A stretch of 64,000 bases of DNA, from NCBI RefSeq assembly GCF_002940065.1, contig NZ_MDEJ01000002.1:1-64000 (forward strand), given 5' to 3'. Position numbers and translations under genes: made by a program. Below are positions 57,588-64,000 of this stretch, in pieces. The notes below the pieces were generated by a model. The model did no database searches. It saw nothing but the letters and a program-made list of their open reading frames with translations, and had not been told where the DNA came from. This stretch comes from Xanthomonas populi. Its GTDB lineage: Bacteria > Pseudomonadota > Gammaproteobacteria > Xanthomonadales > Xanthomonadaceae. Numbering within the stretch: position 1 is the first letter of the stretch; each line of letters opens with the position of its first letter.

Positions 57588-58220
57588 ATGCCCTCCCGCA
57601 GTAAAAGCAGCCAGCGCTGGCTCAAGGAACACTTCGCCGACCCTTACGTGAAGAAGGCTCAGGCAGAAGGCATGCGCTCGCGCGCCGCCTACAAGCTGGA
57701 GGAATTGCTCCAGCGCGACCGCCTGCTCAAGCCGGACATGGTAGTGGTCGATCTGGGCGCCGCGCCCGGCGGCTGGTGTCAGCAGGTGCGCAGGTCGCTG
57801 GGCGACACCGGCCGGGTACTGGCGCTGGATATCCTGGAAATGCCCCCGCTGGCCGGGGTGGAGTTCCTTCATGGCGACTTCAGGCAACAGGCCATTCTGT
57901 CGGAATTCGAAGCGATGTTGGGCGATGTGCCGGTGGACCTTGTTCTGTCCGATATGGCCCCCAATAAGAGTGGCATGGATGCGGTCGACCAGCCGCGGAT
58001 GATGCACCTGGCGGAACTGGCGATGGAATTTGCCGACACGCACCTCAAACCGGGTGGGGCGTTTTTGATCAAGCTGTTTCAGGGTGTCGGATCCGACGAC
58101 TACATTCGCGAGCTTCGCCGCCGCTATGAAAAGGTAACGATTCGCAAACCGGCGGCATCGCGCAAGCGCTCCCCGGAAGTTTATGTGCTCGGTCAGGGCA
58201 AGCGTGCGAAGATCAAGTAA
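57588..58220 (+). CDS. rlmE: 23S rRNA 2'-O-ribose U2552 methyltransferase RlmE (FtsJ)
   Basis: This 210-residue methyltransferase has SRSKSSQRWLKEHFADPYVKKAQ, the SAM motif VVVDLGAAPGGWCQQ and the K-D-K-E catalytic residues in RAAYKLEEL, LVLSDMAPNKSG, LIKLFQG and RKRSPEVYVLGQG. The ATG at 57588 starts MPSRSKSSQRW, the normal family front. ftsH follows, the conserved heat-shock pair rlmE-ftsH. Confidence 0.96.
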   Translation: MPSRSKSSQRWLKEHFADPYVKKAQAEGMRSRAAYKLEELLQRDRLLKPDMVVVDLGAAPGGWCQQVRRSLGDTGRVLALDILEMPPLAGVEFLHGDFRQQAILSEFEAMLGDVPVDLVLSDMAPNKSGMDAVDQPRMMHLAELAMEFADTHLKPGGAFLIKLFQGVGSDDYIRELRRRYEKVTIRKPAASRKRSPEVYVLGQGKRAKIK

Positions 58221-58282
58221 GCTGCCAATGACCACTGTGTTTCAAGAATTTAGAAGAGTAGAGGGCACCGGAGCCAATGAGG

Positions 58283-60223
58283 ATGAACGACTTGACCAAG
58301 AATCTGCTGCTGTGGGTGGTCGTCGCGGTTGTGCTGATGGTCGTCTTCCAGAGCTTCTCGCCGCGGATGGCGGGCGGCGTCGGCCCAGACGCGATCACCT
58401 ATACCCAGTTCCTGAAGGAAGTGGATTCCGGGCGCGTCAAATCGGTGGACTACACCGACGAGACCAACTTGGCCGTGAACGCGATCCGCTTCAAGCGCAC
58501 CGACGGCAGCGAAGCAACCGTTTACGGTCCGCGCGACGACAAGCTGGTCGACGTGCTGTACAGCAAGAACATCGAAATGACCCGCCAGAAGCCCTCCACG
58601 GGACCTGGTTTCTGGTCGTTGGTTCTCAACTTCCTGCCGGTCATCCTGATCATCGGCTTCTGGCTGTTCATCATGCGCCAGATGCAGGGCGGTGGAGGTG
58701 GTGCCAAGGGCGCAATGAGCTTCGGCAAATCGCGCGCCAAGTTGCAGGGCGAAGATCAGGTCAAGATCACCTTTGCCGACGTTGCCGGTTGCGACGAAGC
58801 CAAGCAAGAAGTCAGTGAGCTGGTCGACTTCCTGCGCGACCCGACCAAGTTCACCAAGTTGGGCGGCAAGATTCCGCGCGGCGTGCTGATGGTCGGCCCG
58901 CCCGGTACTGGCAAGACGCTGCTGGCGCGCGCAATCGCTGGCGAAGCCAAGGTGCCGTTCTTCAGCATCTCCGGCTCGGACTTTGTCGAAATGTTTGTCG
59001 GCGTCGGTGCAAGCCGTGTGCGCGACATGTTCGAGCAGGCCAAGAAGCACGCGCCGTGCATCATCTTCATCGACGAAATCGATGCGGTGGGCCGTCATCG
59101 CGGCGCCGGTCTTGGCGGCGGACATGACGAGCGCGAGCAGACCTTGAACCAGTTGCTGGTCGAGATGGACGGCTTTGAAGGCGGCGAAGGCGTGATCGTG
59201 ATCGCGGCCACCAACCGTCCCGACGTGCTGGATCCGGCGCTGCTGCGTCCGGGCCGTTTTGATCGCCAGGTCGTGGTCGGGCTGCCGGACGTAAAGGGTC
59301 GCGAGCAGATCCTGCGCGTGCATATGCGCCAGCTGCCGCTGGCAGACGATGTGGTGCCGATGGTCATCGCGCGCGGTACGCCGGGTTTCTCGGGTGCCGA
59401 TCTGGCCAATCTGTGTAACGAGGCAGCGCTGTTTGCGGCGCGCGGTAGCGAGAAGGAAGTGCGTATGGACCACTTCGACCGGGCTCGCGACAAGATCTTG
59501 ATGGGTGCCGAGCGTCGCTCGATGGCCATGAGCGAAGACGAGAAGACGTTGACCGCGTATCACGAGGCTGGTCATGCCATCGTCGGCCGTCTGGTGCCGG
59601 AACACGACCCGGTTTACAAGGTCACCATCATTCCGCGTGGTCGCGCTCTGGGCGTGACGATGTATCTGCCGGAAGGCGACCGTTACTCGATGAACCGGGT
59701 GGCGATCGAATCGCAGCTGTGCTCGCTGTATGGCGGCCGCGTTGCCGAAGAGTTGATATTTGGCGGCGACAAGGTCACCACCGGTGCTTCCAACGACATT
59801 GAGCGTGCGACCAAGATGGCGCGCAACATGGTCACCAAGTGGGGCTTGTCCGACGAGCTTGGCCCGGTGGCGTATGGTGAGGAAGAAGACGAAGTGTTCC
59901 TGGGTCGGTCGGTGACGCAGCACAAGAATGTCTCCGACGAAACCGCGCGCATGATCGACGAAGTGGTGCGATCGATTCTGGACAAGGCCTACAGCAAGAC
60001 CAAGGCCATCCTCACCGAGAATCTGGACAAGCTGCACGCGATGTCGCAGTTGTTGTTGCAGTACGAAACCATCGACGTGCCGCAGATCGACGCCATCATG
60101 GAAGGCCGCGAGCCGCCGCCGCCGGCCGGTTGGGCCAAGTCCGATAAGGACGGTGGCAACAACAACGACAAGGGTAGCCCGCGTCCGTTACCGCCGATCG
60201 CAGGCCCCGCAGAGCAGGTGTAA
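58283..60223 (+). CDS. ftsH: ATP-dependent zinc metalloprotease FtsH
   Basis: This 646-residue membrane AAA+ protease has two helices (about 7-24 and 112-130) enclosing a periplasmic domain, then the AAA domain with Walker A GPPGTGKT (from Gly205), [15 protein letters not shown] and the second region of homology. The zinc protease motif is HEAGH (427-431). It degrades SecY, LpxC and other substrates. The ATG at 58283 is preferred because GGAG lies 9 bp upstream; ATG 58277 also fits. Confidence 0.97.
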   Translation: MNDLTKNLLLWVVVAVVLMVVFQSFSPRMAGGVGPDAITYTQFLKEVDSGRVKSVDYTDETNLAVNAIRFKRTDGSEATVYGPRDDKLVDVLYSKNIEMTRQKPSTGPGFWSLVLNFLPVILIIGFWLFIMRQMQGGGGGAKGAMSFGKSRAKLQGEDQVKITFADVAGCDEAKQEVSELVDFLRDPTKFTKLGGKIPRGVLMVGPPGTGKTLLARAIAGEAKVPFFSISGSDFVEMFVGVGASRVRDMFEQAKKHAPCIIFIDEIDAVGRHRGAGLGGGHDEREQTLNQLLVEMDGFEGGEGVIVIAATNRPDVLDPALLRPGRFDRQVVVGLPDVKGREQILRVHMRQLPLADDVVPMVIARGTPGFSGADLANLCNEAALFAARGSEKEVRMDHFDRARDKILMGAERRSMAMSEDEKTLTAYHEAGHAIVGRLVPEHDPVYKVTIIPRGRALGVTMYLPEGDRYSMNRVAIESQLCSLYGGRVAEELIFGGDKVTTGASNDIERATKMARNMVTKWGLSDELGPVAYGEEEDEVFLGRSVTQHKNVSDETARMIDEVVRSILDKAYSKTKAILTENLDKLHAMSQLLLQYETIDVPQIDAIMEGREPPPPAGWAKSDKDGGNNNDKGSPRPLPPIAGPAEQV

Positions 60224-60254
60224 GTCGAGCAATCGCGCATCTGCAGCAGCATCC

Positions 60255-60286
60255 ATCAAGGCCGGGGAGCGATTCCCGGCCTTGAT
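60255..60286 (+). terminator. Intrinsic terminator-like hairpin after ftsH
   Basis: ATCAAGGCCGGG (60255-60266) and CCCGGCCTTGAT (60275-60286) form a perfect 12-bp stem with an 8-nt loop, about 30 bp past the ftsH stop. GCGTCTGG follows rather than a T-run. Confidence 0.75.
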
Positions 60287-60431
60287 GCGTCTGGACTCTG
60301 ACCATCGCAGCTATCGGCTCCAGCCATCTGGCGGCGGCCATTGACAATGCATTCGGCAGATCGGAAACACGCACGCCACCGCAGTGCGCACCAGTCGCCA
60401 CCCATCGCAACCGCTCCAGGAGAAACCACCG

Positions 60432-61334
60432 ATGTTCGACACGGCCCTCAAGCTGGATTGCGCCGGTCGCATCCTGCGACTGGATGCGCCGCAGGTGATA
60501 GGCATCATCAATGTCACACCGGATTCGTTTTCCGACGGCGGCCAGCACGCCACCTGCGAGGCGGCCATCGCGCACGGCCTGCGTCTGGTCGAGGAAGGCG
60601 CTGCGGTGCTGGATATCGGCGGTGAATCCACCCGTCCTGGCGCAACGCCGGTCTCGCTGGAAGAAGAGCTGCAGCGCGTGATTCCGGTGATCGAAGCGTT
60701 GGTGCGTCAAACCAGCGTGCCGATCAGCGTGGATACCTTCAAACCTGAGGTCATGCGCGCGGCCGTGGCGGCCGGCGCCGGCATGATCAACGATGTTTAC
60801 GCGCTGCGTTCGCCGGGTGCGTTGGATGCCGCATCGGAATTGCGCGTGCCGGTGGTGTTGATGCATGCACGCAGCGCGCCGCATGCCATGCAGGACGCGA
60901 TGCATTACGACGATGTGGTGGCCGAGGTGCATCGTTTTCTGGCTGAGCGTATCTTCGCCGCCGAAATGGCCGGCATCGACAAGCGCCGGCTGATCCTCGA
61001 CCCAGGCTTCGGCTTCGACAAGAACACCACGCACAATCTGACCGTGCTGGCGCAATTGCAGCGCCTGCAGGAATTCGGCTTGCCGGTGCTGGCAGGGCTG
61101 TCGCGCAAGTGCAGCATCGGTGAATTGACCGGGCGCCAGATCGCTGCAGACCGTGTGCATGGCTCGGTGGCTGCGCACCTGATTGCTGCGCAGCACGGCG
61201 CATTGTTGCTGCGCGTGCACGATGTGGCCGCGACCGTGGATGCTTTAAAGGTGTGGAGCGCGATCTCGGCTATTCCCATACCGCGCGTGAGCGCGCCTTC
61301 GGTACCGACCATTCGTTGGCCGGACGAGGACTGA
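60432..61334 (+). CDS. folP: Dihydropteroate synthase
   Basis: This 300-residue TIM-barrel enzyme of folate synthesis is the sulfonamide target. It has [49 protein letters not shown] and the C-terminal [10 protein letters not shown] in place of the usual KSFIG-type loop. AGGAGAAA precedes the ATG. Its stop overlaps the miaA start (TGATG). Confidence 0.94.
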   Translation: MFDTALKLDCAGRILRLDAPQVIGIINVTPDSFSDGGQHATCEAAIAHGLRLVEEGAAVLDIGGESTRPGATPVSLEEELQRVIPVIEALVRQTSVPISVDTFKPEVMRAAVAAGAGMINDVYALRSPGALDAASELRVPVVLMHARSAPHAMQDAMHYDDVVAEVHRFLAERIFAAEMAGIDKRRLILDPGFGFDKNTTHNLTVLAQLQRLQEFGLPVLAGLSRKCSIGELTGRQIAADRVHGSVAAHLIAAQHGALLLRVHDVAATVDALKVWSAISAIPIPRVSAPSVPTIRWPDED

Positions 61335-62317
61335 TGCCGGCCGACCGACGCCCGCTCGCAATCGCGGTGATGGGTCCGACCGCCAGCGGCAAGACCGCGC
61401 TGGCATTGGAGGCTGCGGAACGCTGGAACGGCGAGATTGTCAGCGTCGATTCGGCGTTGGTCTATCGCGGATTGGAAATCGGTGCGGCCAAGCCTGACGC
61501 TGCGATGCGCGCAGCAGCGCCACATCATCTGCTCGATCTGCGCGATCCCTGGCAGGTCTATTCGGCGGCGGAGTTCGCCAGCGATGCGCGGCAGGCGATC
61601 GATCAGATCGTTGCCCGCGGCAGGCTGCCGATTCTCGCTGGCGGCACCGGACTCTACTTTCGCGCCTTGCTGGAAGGGCTGTCGCAGTTGCCCGAAGCCG
61701 ATCCACACGTTCGCTTGACCATCGCAGCCGAAGCCGAGCAACTGGGTTGGAGTGAGCTGCATGCACAACTGGCTGATGTCGATCCCGTCGCAGCTGCGCG
61801 TATCCATATCACCGACCCGCAACGCATCCAGCGAGCGTTGGAGGTCTACCGGATCAGTGGTCGACCAATCAGCTATTGGCAGGCGCTACCGCCTGGGCCG
61901 CGCCTGCCGGTGCGGGTGTTGAAAGTCGTGCTGGCGCCACGTGAGCGCGCAGTGCTGCATACGCGGATCGAACAGCGGCTGGACGCCATGCTGGCGCAGA
62001 ATTTTCTGGCAGAAGTAGAGCGTCTGCGCGCGCTGCCGCAATTGCGTGCGGTCGCCGCGCCGCTGGATTTGCCCGCGATACGCGCGGTCGGTTACCGCCA
62101 GGCCTGGGAGTATCTGGATGGCGCCGGCAGCCCGGCGCAGTTCCGTGAGAAAGCGATTTATGCGACTCGTCAATTGGCCAAGCGGCAACTGACCTGGCTG
62201 CGTGGCGAGTTCGACGCGCGTTGGTTCGATCCGGAGCGTGACCGCCAGCAATTGGAAAGCGCACTTGTCGCTTTCCTCGCTCATCGTTCCAATGTGCGGC
62301 AGGCTTCAGGCGTGTAA
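61334..62317 (+). CDS. miaA: tRNA dimethylallyltransferase MiaA
   Basis: This 327-residue enzyme prenylates A37 of UNN-reading tRNAs. It has the P-loop [67 protein letters not shown] and the zinc-finger-like C-terminal [21 protein letters not shown]. The start at 61334 overlaps folP. The miaA-hfq-hflX order is conserved in Gammaproteobacteria. Confidence 0.95.
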   Translation: MPADRRPLAIAVMGPTASGKTALALEAAERWNGEIVSVDSALVYRGLEIGAAKPDAAMRAAAPHHLLDLRDPWQVYSAAEFASDARQAIDQIVARGRLPILAGGTGLYFRALLEGLSQLPEADPHVRLTIAAEAEQLGWSELHAQLADVDPVAAARIHITDPQRIQRALEVYRISGRPISYWQALPPGPRLPVRVLKVVLAPRERAVLHTRIEQRLDAMLAQNFLAEVERLRALPQLRAVAAPLDLPAIRAVGYRQAWEYLDGAGSPAQFREKAIYATRQLAKRQLTWLRGEFDARWFDPERDRQQLESALVAFLAHRSNVRQASGV

Positions 62318-62394
62318 CATCGTGTTTCCGGGGCCGGCTGGGGAAGGCAGGTGTCGACCGGGACAATAAGAACAATAATGAAGAGGATTTTTCG

Positions 62395-62673
62395 ATGGCT
62401 AAGGGGCAATCTTTACAGGATCCATTCCTCAACGCGCTGCGGCGCGAGCGGGTGCCGGTCTCTGTGTATCTGGTCAACGGCATCAAGCTGCAGGGCACGA
62501 TCGAGTCGTTCGACCAGTTTGTGGTGCTACTGCGCAACACCGTGAGTCAGATGGTTTACAAGCACGCCATCTCCACGGTCGTGCCGGCGCGCAATGTGCG
62601 CGTTGGGCCGGGCGGTGGTTATGTGCAACCCAATGAAGGCAACCAAGCGGAAGATGACGACGTCGAGCAGTAA
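62395..62673 (+). CDS. hfq: RNA chaperone Hfq
   Basis: This 92-residue Sm-like hexamer subunit pairs small RNAs with mRNAs. The Sm1 motif is [29 protein letters not shown] and the Sm2 motif is [14 protein letters not shown], followed by a short acidic tail (QAEDDDVEQ) that differs from the glycine-rich E. coli tail. Confidence 0.97.
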   Translation: MAKGQSLQDPFLNALRRERVPVSVYLVNGIKLQGTIESFDQFVVLLRNTVSQMVYKHAISTVVPARNVRVGPGGGYVQPNEGNQAEDDDVEQ

Positions 62674-62684
62674 TGGAGTAGTGC

Positions 62685-64000
62685 GTGTTTGATCGCTCAC
62701 GCAAGGGTGAACACGCGTTGTTGATTCAGACCCACTCCGGTGGGCCTGCCGAAGAGGATGTGCTGGAGGAGTTCGCCGACCTTGCAAAGTCGGCGGGCGC
62801 CACGGTGGCGGCAACGCTCACCGCGCGCATCGACAAACCAAGCCCATCGACCTTGATCGGCAGCGGCAAGCTGGAAGAGATCAAGGCGGCAGCCGAGGCC
62901 ACCGGCGCGGATCTGGTGTTGGTCAACCACACCTTGTCGCCGGGACAGGAGCGTAATCTGGAGCGCTATCTGGAGCGGCGCGTGATCGACCGCACTGGCT
63001 TGATCCTCGACATCTTCGCGCAACGTGCACGCAGCCACGAGGGCAAGCTGCAGGTCGAGCTGGCGCAGCTGCGGCATATGGCCACCCGGCTGGTACGCGG
63101 CTGGACCCACTTGGAGCGTCAGCGCGGCGGTGCGATCGGCCTGCGCGGCCCCGGCGAAACCCAGCTGGAAACCGACCGACGCCTGCTGCAAACGCGGGTG
63201 GAGCAATTGCAGCAGCGGCTGGAAAAAGTCGAGGTGCAGCGCACCCAGATGCGCCGTGCGCGCATGCGTAGCGACCTGCCACGCATTGCATTGGTCGGCT
63301 ATACCAACGCCGGCAAATCGACGCTGTTCAACGCATTGACCGGTGCCGATGCCTACGTTGCCGATCAATTGTTCGCCACACTCGATCCTACCGTGCGCCG
63401 CATCGCGTTGCCGGGCGGCAGTGCGATCCTGGCCGATACGGTTGGCTTCGTACGCGATCTGCCGCACCAACTGGTCGCAGCGTTCCGTTCGACCTTGTCC
63501 GAAGCACGCGATGCCGATCTGTTGTTGCATATCGTCGATGCGGCCGATCCGTTGCGCGAAGAGCGCATCTTGCAGGTCGATGAGGTGTTGCATGCCGTCG
63601 GTGCTGGCGATATTCCGCAGTTGCTGGTGTTCAACAAGATCGACAAGATCGAGGGCGCGCAAGTGCGCCACGACGCCCAGGACGGCATCCCCGACCAGGC
63701 GCGGCGCGAGCGTGTATGGGTGTCTGCGCGCGATGGGCGCGGGCTGGAAGAGTTGCAACACGCACTCGGCCAGCGACTGGATCTGCGCCATGTGACCGGG
63801 CAACTGCGCTTGCCGCCGTCGGCCGGCCGCTTGCGTTCCAGATTGCATCAGCTGGAAGTGATCTGCAGCGAGCAATCCGACGATGATGGCTGGTTGCTGG
63901 AGGTCGATCTGCCAATGGTCGAGGCCGAGCGATTGGCTGCCACCGAAGATGGTGCACCGCTGCGCGCGATGCTGCCGGACCGTCGCGAAGACTGGGAATC
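62685..64000 (+). CDS. hflX: Ribosome-associated GTPase HflX (partial at window end)
   Basis: The frame starts at GTG 62685 with GGAG 6 bp upstream and runs off the window at residue 439 without a stop. The N-terminal HflX domain has KPSPSTLIGSGKLEEIKAAAE, HTLSPGQERNLERYL and LRGPGETQLETDRR. The G domain has GYTNAGKST (G1), DTVGFVRDLPHQLV (G3) and NKIDK (G4). HflX splits stalled ribosomes after heat stress. Confidence 0.95.
   Translation, partial: MFDRSRKGEHALLIQTHSGGPAEEDVLEEFADLAKSAGATVAATLTARIDKPSPSTLIGSGKLEEIKAAAEATGADLVLVNHTLSPGQERNLERYLERRVIDRTGLILDIFAQRARSHEGKLQVELAQLRHMATRLVRGWTHLERQRGGAIGLRGPGETQLETDRRLLQTRVEQLQQRLEKVEVQRTQMRRARMRSDLPRIALVGYTNAGKSTLFNALTGADAYVADQLFATLDPTVRRIALPGGSAILADTVGFVRDLPHQLVAAFRSTLSEARDADLLLHIVDAADPLREERILQVDEVLHAVGAGDIPQLLVFNKIDKIEGAQVRHDAQDGIPDQARRERVWVSARDGRGLEELQHALGQRLDLRHVTGQLRLPPSAGRLRSRLHQLEVICSEQSDDDGWLLEVDLPMVEAERLAATEDGAPLRAMLPDRREDWE

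Overview
This window looks like a chromosomal segment of a Xanthomonas species (Gammaproteobacteria, Xanthomonadaceae). The evidence is the GC-rich codon use, the housekeeping order pyrG-kdsA-eno-ftsB-ispD-ispF-truD-surE-pcm-nlpD with no rpoS after nlpD, the run ftsH-folP-miaA-hfq-hflX, and small dispersed palindromic repeats of the kind seen in xanthomonads. No insertion sequence, prophage, tRNA, rRNA or CRISPR array was seen. Two genes are damaged: a hybrid sensor kinase at the left edge that lacks its H-box, and an MFS transporter with a one-base frameshift.

Layout. 1-1155: sensor-kinase remnant. 1156-1456: repeat-rich spacer. 1457-6674 (minus): cytochrome c maturation genes ccmC-D-E-F-G-H-I, without ccmA or ccmB. 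6685-9247 (minus): ECF sigma factor, zinc-finger anti-sigma factor and secreted subtilase, ending 10 bp before ccmC. 9311-12812 (minus): a small TorF-like porin, a class I cytochrome c, a CXXCH-bearing outer-membrane barrel protein and a cytochrome b561. 13122-21440 (plus): a tightly overlapped surface-polysaccharide operon with a dTDP-3-amino-sugar pathway (FdtA/FdtB-like plus acetyltransferase), Wzx flippase, GT2, Wzy-like polymerase and Wzz. 21598-32738: two methyltransferases, an amidohydrolase, two GT4 glycosyltransferases, then (minus) a PF14907-type nucleotidyltransferase and a radical SAM protein, then (plus) an HprK-like kinase, a 28-codon mini-ORF and an ABC exporter. 32771-45481: MFS pseudogene, luciferase-like monooxygenase, PNPOx-like protein, ExoD, CNNM/CorC protein, DUF47-Pit phosphate pair with a candidate Pho box, YdcF-like protein, S10-like peptidase, parE and a small exported protein. 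45657-64000: housekeeping genes, ending inside hflX.

The most striking signal is a two-block promoter-like motif, GCAACC (or TGCAACC), exactly 16 bp, then GCACnnA (one copy ACACACA). I found it six times, always in intergenic DNA and correctly oriented: before the ECF sigma gene, the b561/cytochrome operon, the polysaccharide operon, the methyltransferase/GT4 operon, the radical SAM gene and the HprK-like gene. This fits the -35/-10 layout of an ECF promoter. I infer that the ECF sigma factor at 8666-9247 controls itself, a c-type electron-transfer module (possibly including ccmC-I by read-through) and a large glycan plus HprK/radical SAM/exporter system of unknown product. That putative regulon is the best candidate here for an undescribed system. 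The motif and its spacing are read directly from the sequence; the regulatory assignment is inference.
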